From a candidate division KSB1 bacterium (lineage in GTDB: Bacteria; Zhuqueibacterota; Zhuqueibacteria; Thermofontimicrobiales; Thermofontimicrobiaceae): 64,000 nt of DNA. The notes under the pieces were generated by a model. The model worked only from the letters and a program-made list of their open reading frames with translations. It was not told the DNA's origin and ran no database searches. Of this stretch, positions 33,679 through 43,048 are shown piece by piece; the first letter of the stretch is position 1, and the number at the start of each line of letters is the position of its first letter. The DNA lies in contig JAPDPQ010000018.1 of NCBI GenBank assembly GCA_034506395.1, forward strand, positions 1 to 64,000, written 5' to 3'. Position numbers and translations under genes: made by a program.

Positions 33679-34830
33679 ATGGAGAAAGAGACACAAGATC
33701 GAATCCGGGTGATGACTGGCAATGAAGCCTGTGCCGAAGGGGCATTGGCTGCTGGGTTAAAATTTTTTGCTGGTTATCCCATTACACCTTCGTCTGAGAT
33801 TGCGGAGGTATTATCTTACGAGTTACCCAAAAGAGGGGGAAAGTTTATCCAGATGGAGGATGAAATTGCCTCGATGGGCGCGGTGATTGGAGCGTCGCTG
33901 GCTGGGGCCAAAGCGATGACCGCTACCAGTGGGCCAGGTTTTTCTTTGAAGCAGGAGAACCTTGGTTATGCTTCTATGGCCGAAGTGCCTTGCGTGGTGG
34001 TCAACGTGATGCGCGGCGGTCCCAGCACCGGGTTGCCAACGCTGCCAGCGCAAGGGGATGTGATGCAGTCCCGTTGGGGCACGCACGGCGATCATCCCAT
34101 CATCGTTCTAGTGCCGAATACGGTTCGTGAGGTATTTGACCTTACGGTTCGCGCCTTCAATCTGGCTGAAAGATATCGCGTGCCAGTGATCTTATTATTC
34201 GATGAGATCATCGGGCATGTGAGCGAAAAGGTCGTTCTGCCGCGCGAAGATGAGATCGAGGTGTGGAATCGCGTAAAGCCCAACGTCCCACCCGATCAAT
34301 ATCTCCCTTACCAGGAGACGGAGAACGATATTCCGCCGTTCGTCAGTTTTGGTGAGGGATATCGGTTTCATGTCACTGGATTGGTCCACGATCAAACTGG
34401 ATTTCCGACTAATAATCCCACACAAATTGATCGAATGTTGCGCCGACTCAATCGCAAGATCGAGCGGTATCGAGACGAGATTATTGAGGTGGAGGAGGAT
34501 AAGGAGGATGGGGCTCGGATCGGGATTTTCGCCTATGGATCGAGCTCGCGCTCAGCGCGCCGGGCAATGATCTGGGCTAGAGAGCGGGGGATCAAAATTC
34601 ATTACCTGCGGCCGAAAGTGATCTGGCCATTCCCCGATAAAGAGGTCAAGGCCATGGGCGAAAAGCTGGATTATATTATCGTCCCAGAGCTGAACCTGGG
34701 ACAGATCGCCCATGAGGTTGAATGGGCAACTCGATGCGGCTGCGAGGTGATCAAAATCAATCGCATTGATGGCGAACCGATCAATCCGCAGCAGATTCTT
34801 GATGTGATATTGGAGTTGAATGCTAAGTAA
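33679..34830 (+). CDS. korA: 2-oxoacid:ferredoxin oxidoreductase, alpha subunit
   Basis: A 383-residue protein of the PorA/KorA type: G-N-E-A-C-A-E-G-A-L-A-A-G at the N-terminus, Y-P-I-T-P-S-S-E-I, then E-D-E-I-A-S-M-G-A-V-I-G-A-S and T-S-G-P-G-F-S-L-K-Q-E with the phosphate-loop-like G-P-S-T-G-L-P-T. This subunit forms the substrate side of the active site and converts a 2-oxo acid, CoA and oxidised ferredoxin to acyl-CoA, CO2 and reduced ferredoxin. The alpha subunit without fused gamma domain is typical of Kor and Vor enzymes. It precedes the beta gene by 32 bases. Likely operon of korDABC. Confidence 0.92.
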   Translation: MEKETQDRIRVMTGNEACAEGALAAGLKFFAGYPITPSSEIAEVLSYELPKRGGKFIQMEDEIASMGAVIGASLAGAKAMTATSGPGFSLKQENLGYASMAEVPCVVVNVMRGGPSTGLPTLPAQGDVMQSRWGTHGDHPIIVLVPNTVREVFDLTVRAFNLAERYRVPVILLFDEIIGHVSEKVVLPREDEIEVWNRVKPNVPPDQYLPYQETENDIPPFVSFGEGYRFHVTGLVHDQTGFPTNNPTQIDRMLRRLNRKIERYRDEIIEVEEDKEDGARIGIFAYGSSSRSARRAMIWARERGIKIHYLRPKVIWPFPDKEVKAMGEKLDYIIVPELNLGQIAHEVEWATRCGCEVIKINRIDGEPINPQQILDVILELNAK

Positions 34831-34862
34831 ATTGGCACAGAAGATAATCAAGGAAAAGGGAT

Positions 34863-35681
34863 ATGTTCGATTACGACAAGTATCTTCGACTGAATAAACT
34901 ACCATTAATTTGGTGCGCGGGCTGTGGAGATGGCATTGTGCTGAAGGCCATGCTTCGAGCCATTGATCGAATTGGGCTGTCGAAGGACGAAATCTGTATG
35001 GTCTCGGGCATCGGATGCTCCAGTCGTCTGACTGGCTACGTGGACTTCAATACGTTGCACACCACTCATGGCCGCGCCATTGCTTTTGCGACTGGTGTCA
35101 AAATGGTAAAGCCAGAGATGACTGTGATCGTGGTGACTGGCGATGGAGACGCGACGGCCATTGGAGGCAATCATTATATTCATGCGGCAAGAAGGAATAT
35201 TGATCTCACTGTGATTCTGTTCAATAATCATATTTACGGCATGACTGGTGGGCAGGTATCGCCCACGACGCCGTTCAGCTACAAAGCCAGCACTGCGCCG
35301 TTCGGCAGCGTGGAAAATACCTTCAATATTAGCGGATTGGCCGAAGCGGCTGGTGCCAGCTTCGTGGCCAGAGGTACGGTTTATGATGCCATTAAGCTGG
35401 ATCGCTTGATCGAAAAGGCGATCCGGAAAAAGGGCTTCTCCGTGGTTGAGGTAATGACCCCCTGTCCCACGGCGTTCGGCCGAAGAAATCGGCTGGGAAG
35501 CGGTGCAGAAATGATCAAGCAACTCAAAGAGGCGAGCGTTCCGATCGAAAAAGCTGTTAACATGACTCCTGAGCAATTGAACGGCAAGATCATCACTGGA
35601 ATTTTGGTCGATCGCGATTTGCCCGAATACACTGCTAACTACCAAAAGCTGATTGAGCAACTTCAGGGAAAAGCAACTTAG
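34863..35681 (+). CDS. korB: 2-oxoacid:ferredoxin oxidoreductase, thiamine-diphosphate beta subunit
   Basis: A 272-residue protein. C-A-G-C-G-D-G (Cys18, Cys21), Cys52 and a late Cys in T-P-C-P-T ligate the [4Fe-4S] cluster. The thiamine-diphosphate motif is G-D-G-D-A-T-A-I-G-G-N-H near 95-106, ending at the Asn pair of L-F-N-N-H. It decarboxylates the 2-oxo acid at the cofactor. Ribosome-binding site AAGGG precedes the ATG. It pairs with the alpha and gamma subunits in adjacent genes. The Lys/Arg-rich loop F-G-R-R-N-R near 210 is typical of the Kor type, but substrate choice needs assay. Confidence 0.93.
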   Translation: MFDYDKYLRLNKLPLIWCAGCGDGIVLKAMLRAIDRIGLSKDEICMVSGIGCSSRLTGYVDFNTLHTTHGRAIAFATGVKMVKPEMTVIVVTGDGDATAIGGNHYIHAARRNIDLTVILFNNHIYGMTGGQVSPTTPFSYKASTAPFGSVENTFNISGLAEAAGASFVARGTVYDAIKLDRLIEKAIRKKGFSVVEVMTPCPTAFGRRNRLGSGAEMIKQLKEASVPIEKAVNMTPEQLNGKIITGILVDRDLPEYTANYQKLIEQLQGKAT

Positions 35682-35804
35682 CGCAATAGCTGCTTTTGTG
35701 GAAGTGAGACGAAAATGAGGAAGAACGAGAAGATAGTCGGCGGCAGTGCCGAACGGCTGGTAGTTATTAGAAAGTAGCATCCAAGAATGTGCGGAGATAG
35801 TTAC

Positions 35805-36353
35805 ATGAGTTACCGGTATGAAATTCGCTTGAGTGGAGAAGGCGGTCAGGGACTGGTGCTTGCAGGCAAGATCTTGGCCGAGGCGGCCGCGATCTATGAT
35901 GGAAAAAATGCGACTCAGAGTCAATCCTATGGTCCAGAAGCGCGAGGTGGCGCCAGTCGCTCTGAAGTGATTATCTCGGACGAGGATATCGATTATCCCA
36001 AGGCAATCAATATCGATCTGCTTTTGGCATTGACCCAAGAATCCTGTAATAAATATGCCAAAGACTTAAAACCTGGTGGCATCTTGTTAGTGGATTCCGA
36101 TGCGGTGACCGAATGCCCATCTGGAAAATTTAAAATTTATCGTGTGCCTATTATCGAATCGGCTCGAAATAAAATTGGCCGCGTGGTAGTGGCCAATATT
36201 GTGGCGTTGGGAATCATCGTGGAACTCACGAAAATCGTTTCGATGGAGGGAATAGAATCGGCGATTCTGGCGCGTGTTCCCAAAGGGACCGAAAAAATCA
36301 ATATGCAGGCGTTCCAATTGGGAGTCGAGCTGGCCAAGGGACTGGTGGCATAG
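35805..36353 (+). CDS. korC: 2-oxoacid:ferredoxin oxidoreductase, gamma subunit
   Basis: A 182-residue protein of the gamma type. G-E-G-G-Q-G near residue 12 begins the CoA-binding domain. Y-G-P-E-A-R-G-G-A-S-R-S-E-V follows near 40-53, and G-R-V-V-V-A-N-I-V-A-L-G near 125. It supplies the CoA-binding part of the complex. The start ATG 35805 follows GGAG; an in-frame ATG at 35787 precedes that site and is not favoured. It ends the korDABC series; the next gene, the double nucleotidyltransferase, begins 240 bases later. Confidence 0.92.
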   Translation: MSYRYEIRLSGEGGQGLVLAGKILAEAAAIYDGKNATQSQSYGPEARGGASRSEVIISDEDIDYPKAINIDLLLALTQESCNKYAKDLKPGGILLVDSDAVTECPSGKFKIYRVPIIESARNKIGRVVVANIVALGIIVELTKIVSMEGIESAILARVPKGTEKINMQAFQLGVELAKGLVA

Positions 36354-36595
36354 CGTCGCTGTAATTCCGAGGGCACGATCGCAGATCGACCGTTATGAAC
36401 CACGGCAAACCAGGAAGCATCGCCTTCGTGGAACTGCTGGCACTGTTGACGTCAACAAGTTATTGTTCGGCCAGGAGGCTTTGATGCCAGTGGTCGATTT
36501 GAATGGTTTGATCTCTGAAAGGTGACGATTGTGCCGATGCTTTTGCATTAGGAATTCAATTCATTCGTTGAAGCGACAAGATAACTAGCGCAGAG

Positions 36596-39592
36596 ATGCC
36601 CGGCATTCCGCATCAGGTGAAATCTGTGGATCGTTATTTCAATCGATTGAAAGAACGTGTCAGCCAATTGGGCAATCACCATCAAAAATACATCAGGACA
36701 ATCGAGCGCTACCTCGATCCGATGGTGAAAAGCCTGGAGGACGCTGGCAAAATTGAGGACGTCCATATCTGGCGTGGTTCAAGCCGAATCAGCCAGGAGA
36801 TGGACATTGTCGTAGCGGTCGCTGAACATTTACCCGATCAGTTGACCTACTTGGCATGCTACTATTCGCTTCAAATATTGTTCCTCAATCTGCGATCTAT
36901 CGATGTGCTGAAGCTAAATTTGACCTCAGCAGAAGATCGGTATTCAATTTATAAGAATTTTATGCTTCAGACCGGGGCTGCCTTCCGGACTCTCACTGGC
37001 AATTATATGCAAAAATTGTTCGATCTGTTTTTCGGATCACAACCCGCTCCTGAGTTCGTCATGTTGGGCGTTGGAAGCTTGGCCCATCAGGATGATATCG
37101 ATGTTGGGGTCATTGATGATGGTTCGCCAGCTCGGGTGCAACTCAACGCGGTGATCGGCAAGATCCGAAACGAGATGTTCAAGTGGGCCACAGAACTACA
37201 CTTTTACTTGTCTGAGCACGTCGGGAGCCAGTTCTACAGCGCTTCGATTCAAGAATATCAGGACCTGCTGGATCGGCAGATTCAAGATTTTGTGATCATC
37301 AGTGAGATGTTGAATGCGGTTCCCATTCTCGGCAGCCAAAGGTTATTCGATCAGTTCGAACAGCAAATCACCAGCCGCTATCATTATCACAGTTTTCGGG
37401 ATAACAAATTTCATGAGGGTTATCTGAGAGGTGTGCTGGGAGAAATCCGTTCGTTGCTGCTTCAGCCGATCAATGCAGAACGGCTTAACCCAAAAGACGA
37501 TGCGCTGCGAATGGTGTCGATCAGCATCTTGGCAGCAAAAACCATTTTTCGCATCTATCGGGGGAATCGCTGGGATGTGGTCAGTGTCCTCACTCGTAAG
37601 GATAGCGACCGCAAGGCTCTCTACCTCGAACTGGAAAGGGTCCTTACATTTTTAGAGATATTCCGGCATCTGTATCAATTGTTCATCGGCCTTGAAGAAG
37701 ATATTTATTTGGATGATCCAGCCACCCGCGAACAGCTTCAAGTCATTGCCAAGGCGATGGGATATGAAGACGTGGGAGCGATCAGTGCCTGGGATCATCT
37801 GTTGATCCATTACCATGAACATGTTGCGATCGCCAAAAAGATCTGCTCGCGACTGATCCAGGATGTTACCGATCATTTGAAATCGGTGAGCATCTTCTCC
37901 CCCAAATTGAAAGCCGCCTGGTATCCTGACCCATATCGGAGCTATCCAGGCAATCTGGCGATCGATTTTCTCCGTGATTCCCATTTTTTTAAAGGGGCAA
38001 AATTCTGGAACGACATTTTAGAGGCGTTGCAAGCTGAGGATAGCCATGTGCTGGAAAATTTTATAAAGGATTTTCGTCAGTTGCCCGAGCGGTATCAAAG
38101 AATATTGATTGATAAGTACGGCCAGGCTGCTCGAAATGCCGTATATACCATGATGTCATTCTTGATCATTTTATGGAACAAGAGAAAAAGTCTCGGCACT
38201 GAACAGCTCTGTTTTCAGCTCAATGAAGCGTTCCTCAATAATTTGCGGCAATGTGACGACCGATTGCTGCGATTGGTCAAAGTGTTCCATCAATATCCTG
38301 ATCTGATCAACAACTACTTAAGTACGCTGCCAACAAACCAACAAGAAAAATTTTGCGCGTTGCTGGACCAATCACTTTGGGAGACAGAGCAACAAAGACT
38401 GAAGCATTTGCTAGTAAAATTATGTGAGATTCATTGCAACACCAGCCATTATTTTAAACGTTTTTTCATCCGAGTGGTATCGAAATATCCAATTTATATC
38501 CAGTACCTTCAGAACCCAGATCAGTTAGGGCAAATTGCCAAAGGGATCATTGGTCGTATCGATAGTCTGGGCAGTTTTGAAGAGCAAAAGCAATGGTTGG
38601 GCGATTATCATGATCTGGAATTCATGCGGGTCGGATTGGCAGCTCTGCAAGGTGAACCGATCGAGAAAATCGATGCCGAGTTCACTGAATTCTCCGATTC
38701 TTATTTGCAGGTGCTATTCGATATTTGTAAGCAAGCGGTTAACGAACGAATTGGCCAATATTTTCCCACACGAGACCTGATCGCCATCTATACGGCTGGT
38801 GGCTATGCGCGCGAACAAGCCTTTGATGATGATTATGACCTCATCATCTTATTGAATGAAAAGGATGATGAGATTCGCGAATACTGTAGTCGTATCGTCA
38901 CCATGATGAACACCGAAATCGTGAAACGTGGCATTATGCCCCATTACCGTTTCGCCGACCACTTCGGGGATTATATTACGCTGATCGATGATCTGGATGA
39001 ATTTCTGGCTAAAGAACATGATGAATCGTTTATCGACAAATCCCAATTGCTCGGCGCTCGGATGATCGTGGGAAGCAGCAAATTCCAACATCAGTTCGAA
39101 CAGCGGATCATCGAGCGACACATCTATCAAAAATATGAACAGTACAAAATCCAGATGGTCCAGGAGATGACCTCCAGGCAGCGAGATAAAAAAATTACTG
39201 AATGGCATAACCTGAACGTCAAAGAGGCTGTCGGAGGGCTCCGGGATATTGAGATGCTGCTGCTGATCTACAAAGCACGTTATCGACTGACACAACCGGT
39301 GAATCGAAAACTGATGGAAACGATTTGCCAGATCGATTCCCGACATAAAGAAGATCTGTGCCAGCTAAATAAGCATTTCAATTTTCTCAAACAATTGAGA
39401 GATCTGTACCGATTAACAGTCTTCGCAGGAAACGATCTGAAGATCGAGTATCTGGAGCCGGCTGCAAAAATTATGGGGTATCATGATTCCCCCATGGAGA
39501 AAGCGGTCGATCGTCTGGTTTGGGATTATTATCTCACCACCGAACGGACGCATGAAATCATCGAGCGCCTGCTCGATGACCTGGAGCGATGA
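36596..39592 (+). CDS. Large double nucleotidyltransferase, GlnE/GlnD-like
   Basis: A 998-residue protein with two DNA-polymerase-beta-fold nucleotidyltransferase signatures. The N-terminal one reads L-G-V-G-S-L-A-H-Q-D-D-I-D-V-G-V (about 157-172), with Gly-Ser and the Asp pair. The C-terminal one reads A-G-G-Y-A-R-E-Q-A-F-D-D-D-Y-D-L-I-I-L (about 733-751), followed by a N-V-K-E-A-V-G-G-L-R-D-I-E segment near 880, a hallmark of GlnD (uridylyltransferase) and GlnE (glutamine synthetase adenylyltransferase). Two such domains in about 1000 residues match GlnE in layout, but the motifs are divergent and no HD or ACT domain is visible. It is probably a regulatory enzyme that adds or removes nucleotides on a protein partner. 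The neighbour korDABC handles 2-oxoacids. Function is inferred. Confidence 0.75.
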   Translation: MPGIPHQVKSVDRYFNRLKERVSQLGNHHQKYIRTIERYLDPMVKSLEDAGKIEDVHIWRGSSRISQEMDIVVAVAEHLPDQLTYLACYYSLQILFLNLRSIDVLKLNLTSAEDRYSIYKNFMLQTGAAFRTLTGNYMQKLFDLFFGSQPAPEFVMLGVGSLAHQDDIDVGVIDDGSPARVQLNAVIGKIRNEMFKWATELHFYLSEHVGSQFYSASIQEYQDLLDRQIQDFVIISEMLNAVPILGSQRLFDQFEQQITSRYHYHSFRDNKFHEGYLRGVLGEIRSLLLQPINAERLNPKDDALRMVSISILAAKTIFRIYRGNRWDVVSVLTRKDSDRKALYLELERVLTFLEIFRHLYQLFIGLEEDIYLDDPATREQLQVIAKAMGYEDVGAISAWDHLLIHYHEHVAIAKKICSRLIQDVTDHLKSVSIFSPKLKAAWYPDPYRSYPGNLAIDFLRDSHFFKGAKFWNDILEALQAEDSHVLENFIKDFRQLPERYQRILIDKYGQAARNAVYTMMSFLIILWNKRKSLGTEQLCFQLNEAFLNNLRQCDDRLLRLVKVFHQYPDLINNYLSTLPTNQQEKFCALLDQSLWETEQQRLKHLLVKLCEIHCNTSHYFKRFFIRVVSKYPIYIQYLQNPDQLGQIAKGIIGRIDSLGSFEEQKQWLGDYHDLEFMRVGLAALQGEPIEKIDAEFTEFSDSYLQVLFDICKQAVNERIGQYFPTRDLIAIYTAGGYAREQAFDDDYDLIILLNEKDDEIREYCSRIVTMMNTEIVKRGIMPHYRFADHFGDYITLIDDLDEFLAKEHDESFIDKSQLLGARMIVGSSKFQHQFEQRIIERHIYQKYEQYKIQMVQEMTSRQRDKKITEWHNLNVKEAVGGLRDIEMLLLIYKARYRLTQPVNRKLMETICQIDSRHKEDLCQLNKHFNFLKQLRDLYRLTVFAGNDLKIEYLEPAAKIMGYHDSPMEKAVDRLVWDYYLTTERTHEIIERLLDDLER

Positions 39593-39943
39593 AGACATAT
39601 TTTGATCGTGAGGTAGCTTCTAGTCATCATTTGAATCGCAGGCAAGTTTCCAAATAGCTGTGCGAAAAAGTTTAAGCAACTTGCATCGATACTTGAGTCA
39701 ATTCCCTTGATCTATGAGCGAGCGATTACACAGTTTAAAAGCAAGATGTTTTTATATATCCAGATCTATTGGCTCAGCTTGATCATAAAATCTCTTTATG
39801 AAGCGATCTCTTGGTATGACAAGTTTGGCCAAAAGTTAGACAACGCATTTTTGAATCTGCTGATGGGACAAAGCAAAGGTCTTGAACTGGAATTGGCATT
39901 GCCCTAAAAATGAAATTCATTATCAGGAGTAATACAAAAGTTT
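39593..39943. other. Intergenic, about 350 bp
   Basis: Spacer before folE2. A weak open frame at 39707-39907 (TTG start) has no ribosome-binding site or family match and is not called. AGGAG at about 39926 serves folE2, with a rather long 14-base spacing. Confidence 0.45.
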
Positions 39944-40708
39944 ATGAGAGATGTTCAGAACGATTTTGATTATCGGAATATCGAGATCAACAAGGTCGGA
40001 GTGAAAAATTTAAAGTACCCGATTGTATTGCTCGATAAGGCAAATGATAGGCAGCATACCGTGGCGACGATCAACATGTATGTGAATTTGCCACATCAAT
40101 TTCGCGGAACGCACATGAGTCGCTTTATCGAGATTTTGAACAAATACCGGCGGGAAATCGACATTCACAATATGGGCGCTATTATGAAGGAGATGAAGGA
40201 GCGTCTTCATGCTGAATCAGCCCATTTGGAGATCGCTTTCCCCTATTTTATCGAAAAAAGCGCTCCAGTCTCAGGCGCGAAATCGCTGATGGGATATCAA
40301 TGTCAATTGATCGGCGAGTTGAACCATCGTATCAAACTATCATTGGGAATTGAGATCCCAATTCAAACCGTTTGCCCTTGCTCAAAAGAGATCTCTGAGC
40401 GAGGAGCCCATAACCAGCGAGGCGTTATTCGTGTTCTGCTGCAATTTAAGGGCTTTCTCTGGATCGAAGATGTGATAGAAATGTTAGAGAACTGCGCGTC
40501 GGGAACAGTTTATTCGCTGCTCAAACGGGAGGATGAAAAATTCATCACTGAGAGATCATACGATAACCCGGCATTTGTTGAGGATGTTGTGCGCAACGTC
40601 GCGCTGAAACTGGAACAAGTCGACAACATCAGCAGTTACCAGGTCGAAGTCGAGACCTGCGAAAGTATCCATAATCATGATGCATACGCGTGTATTATCA
40701 AAGAATAA
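39944..40708 (+). CDS. folE2: GTP cyclohydrolase I type 2 (FolE2)
   Basis: A 254-residue protein. I-N-K-V-G-V-K-N-L-K-Y-P-I at the N-terminus, Q-H-T-V-A-T near 37-42, F-R-G-T-H-M-S-R near 53-60 and Q-T-V-C-P-C-S-K-E-I-S-E-R-G-A-H-N-Q-R-G (141-160) give the FolE2 pattern with its metal-binding Cys and His residues. FolE2 opens GTP to dihydroneopterin triphosphate, the first step of folate, queuosine and biopterin routes. Unlike classical zinc FolE it can use other metals, so it supports life at low zinc. No other folate gene is adjacent; ndk follows. Confidence 0.93.
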   Translation: MRDVQNDFDYRNIEINKVGVKNLKYPIVLLDKANDRQHTVATINMYVNLPHQFRGTHMSRFIEILNKYRREIDIHNMGAIMKEMKERLHAESAHLEIAFPYFIEKSAPVSGAKSLMGYQCQLIGELNHRIKLSLGIEIPIQTVCPCSKEISERGAHNQRGVIRVLLQFKGFLWIEDVIEMLENCASGTVYSLLKREDEKFITERSYDNPAFVEDVVRNVALKLEQVDNISSYQVEVETCESIHNHDAYACIIKE

Positions 40709-40880
40709 TGGCAGCATCCTGAGATGATTTATTATTCCGTGGTGCCAGGTGAAGCTATTCGTCGCTGCATCCGCGAAACTTGATGAATTGAGATATTGTT
40801 AGAAGAAAAGTCATTGAAATGAATGCAATGATTTGGTCATTGAATCAGAATGAACTAAAATTAATTTGAAGGAGTGCAGA

Positions 40881-41306
40881 ATGGTACAAAGAACATTGGC
40901 GATCTTGAAACCGGATTGTGTCCGAAAGAATTTAATTGGAAAGGTGATCAAACGGATTGAGGCTGAGGGATTTAAAATTATCGCCATGAAGATGGTGAAA
41001 TTGAATTCCAGGACCGCAGGAGAGTTTTATGCTGTCCATAAGGAGCGACCATTTTATTATGATCTGGTGACGTTCATGTCCTCGGGTAATTGTGTACCAA
41101 TGGTATTGGAAAAGGAAAATGCCATTGAGGATTTTCGCAAGCTGATTGGGGCGACAGACCCTGCCAAAGCTGAGGAAGGGACCATCCGCAAAATGTACGC
41201 GGATAGCAAGGAGCAAAACATCGTTCATGGCTCGGATGGGCCGGAGACCGCCGCTTACGAGATCAGCTTTTTCTTTTCGAACCGGGAGCTTGTTGAAAAT
41301 AGTTAA
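40881..41306 (+). CDS. ndk: Nucleoside diphosphate kinase
   Basis: A 141-residue protein of standard length. The N-terminal R-T-L-A-I-L-K-P-D and the phosphohistidine motif N-I-V-H-G-S-D-G (His116) are present, with the closing E-I-S-F-F-F. It transfers the gamma phosphate between nucleoside triphosphates and diphosphates and balances nucleotide pools. The ATG at 40881 follows GGAG by 6 bases; the frame runs five codons further upstream into that site. It precedes the acetate kinase gene by 140 bases. Confidence 0.95.
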   Translation: MVQRTLAILKPDCVRKNLIGKVIKRIEAEGFKIIAMKMVKLNSRTAGEFYAVHKERPFYYDLVTFMSSGNCVPMVLEKENAIEDFRKLIGATDPAKAEEGTIRKMYADSKEQNIVHGSDGPETAAYEISFFFSNRELVENS

Positions 41307-41446
41307 GGCGCTCATATTTTTTGCCAATCGATTGTTCCTCTTGTTGCTGATCCTCTTTTGTATGGCAAAATTTGGCCAGTCGAAAATAATTGCATCAAGG
41401 GTTTGCAACACAGAAAAATGGAATAAATATGAAGGGGCGTGGAGCG

Positions 41447-42679
41447 ATGATGAAAAAAATCAAATCAACTCGAATGACGATACTGGTCTTGAATTGCGGC
41501 AGTTCATCTGTCAAATATCAAGTAATTAACGGCAGTACACGACAATGGTTGGTCAAAGGGAGCATTTCCCGGATCGGTGAAGAGAATTCGGAGATCTGGC
41601 AACAACGCAATACTGGCGGGCAGGTGAAATTTTACAAAGTGATCAAGAATCATGAGCAAGCGATTGCCCAGATTTTAGAAGGGCTGTTAAACAAAGCGAC
41701 CGGGGTGATCCATGATGTTTCGGAGCTATTTGCGGTGGGACATCGCGTGGTCCATGGAGGCGAATATTTTTCGCAGCCAACGCTCATCACCGATGAGGTG
41801 ATCCAAAGGATTGAGGAGTGCAGCCAGTTGGCTCCGCTCCATAATCCGCCGCAACTGGAAGGCATTCTGGCCTGTCGGAAGCTATTGCCAGCCATCCCCC
41901 AGGTAGCGGTATTCGACACGGCTTTTCACCAAACGATGCCGAAAACCGCTTATCTCTACGGCATCCCATACAAATATTATGAGCGCTATAAGATTCGGCG
42001 CTACGGTTTTCACGGCACCTCGCATTATTATGTGGCTCATCGCGCCGCAAAATTGCTAGGCAGGCCGATCGCGGATCTGAAGATCATCACCTGCCATTTG
42101 GGCAATGGATGCAGTATGGCAGCGGTCAAAGCCGGTAAATGCATCGATACCTCGATGGGTTTCACTCCATTAGAGGGGCTATTGATGGGCACCCGGGCTG
42201 GTGATATGGACCCCTCCGTGGCCTTTTTTCTCATGCGCAAGGAAAATCTATCTCTGGATCAGATCGATAACCTGTTGAACAAAGAAAGCGGTTTGAAGGG
42301 CTTGTCGGAAAATTCGAATAACATGATGAAAATCCTGGAGGGGATCGAACAGGGAGACCAAAAGAGCCAGGTGGCGTTTGAGATCTTTTGTTATCGGATC
42401 AAAAAATATATCGGCGCCTATGCCGCTGCGATGGGCGGGCTGGATGTACTCGTTTTTACGGCCGGCATCGGTGAAAATTCAGCGCTGGTCCGATCGAAAT
42501 CCTGCGAAGGGCTTAGCTTTCTTGGGATCGAGCTCGATCCGTACGAGAATACCCATGCTAAAGCTGAGGAAAAGCGCATCAGCAAAAAGGACGCTAAGGT
42601 ATCAACCTGGGTGATCCCTACCAATGAGGAATTGGTGATTGCCGAGGAGACGTTGAATGTGGTTTATTCGGCTAAGTAG
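41447..42679 (+). CDS. ackA: Acetate kinase
   Basis: About 410 residues. Family motifs: L-V-L-N-C-G-S-S-S-V-K-Y near the N-terminus, V-G-H-R-V-V-H-G-G near residue 100, V-A-V-F-D-T-A-F-H (His of the substrate loop), R-R-Y-G-F-H-G-T-S-H, and G-N-G-C-S-M and F-T-A-G-I-G-E-N further on. It interconverts acetyl phosphate plus ADP with acetate plus ATP, the ATP-yielding step of acetate fermentation. No phosphotransacetylase gene is in the window. GGAG directly precedes two adjacent ATG codons (41447 and 41450); either could start the protein. A palindromic repeat element begins at its stop codon. Confidence 0.95.
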   Translation: MMKKIKSTRMTILVLNCGSSSVKYQVINGSTRQWLVKGSISRIGEENSEIWQQRNTGGQVKFYKVIKNHEQAIAQILEGLLNKATGVIHDVSELFAVGHRVVHGGEYFSQPTLITDEVIQRIEECSQLAPLHNPPQLEGILACRKLLPAIPQVAVFDTAFHQTMPKTAYLYGIPYKYYERYKIRRYGFHGTSHYYVAHRAAKLLGRPIADLKIITCHLGNGCSMAAVKAGKCIDTSMGFTPLEGLLMGTRAGDMDPSVAFFLMRKENLSLDQIDNLLNKESGLKGLSENSNNMMKILEGIEQGDQKSQVAFEIFCYRIKKYIGAYAAAMGGLDVLVFTAGIGENSALVRSKSCEGLSFLGIELDPYENTHAKAEEKRISKKDAKVSTWVIPTNEELVIAEETLNVVYSAK

Positions 42680-42820
42680 TGCCTGAACGAAATCTCACCA
42701 CTCTGTCATTTCGACTGCGGGGAGAGATTTGCAAATAAAAAAATCTCAGGGCAACCAGATTCTTCACCTCGCTCGAAATGACATTCCTGCTAAAATTTAA
42801 TAGCTTTCGTTCAAGCACTA
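42677..42820 (+). repeat. Dispersed palindromic (MITE-like) intergenic element, best copy
   Basis: A 144-bp element with imperfect terminal inverted repeats. TAGTGCCTGAACGAAAT at the left (42677-42693) pairs with the reverse complement at the right end (42804-42820), with two or three mismatches. Inside is a perfect 11-bp inverted repeat TGTCATTTCGA / TCGAAATGACA (42704-42714 and 42773-42783). Left end overlaps the ackA stop codon. Related blocks occur at 13764, 16755 and 48977. No coding capacity. Confidence 0.7.
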
Positions 42821-43048
42821 ACTTGCCGATGATTTCCTTCCCACTCAAGACTGTGGCGCTTGATAGTATGCTCTGAGCGAGAAAGCTCGTCCGCAATTGG
42901 CCATGATTTTTTGGTCGAGGGATCATAAAAAAGCCCCGCGGCACGAACCCTCGCTGGAGCAACGCGCCAAATCAGCTCGATGGTAAGCAATAATCAAGCG
43001 GGGCCAACTTGGACAAATTATCCTTGTGAACTATTAGAACGAGAAACT
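42821..43048. other. Intergenic between the repeat element and the hydrogenase-like kinase
   Basis: About 230 bp without a gene. In-frame codons of the kinase reach back to an ATG at 42980 with no ribosome-binding site. No promoter pair recognised. Confidence 0.45.

Noticed and set aside
34905-36038. 377-residue minus-strand frame across korB and korC
   Set aside because: It is a shadow of two well-supported plus-strand genes.
39707-39907. 66-residue open frame before folE2
   Set aside because: TTG start without ribosome-binding site; composition of spacer DNA.
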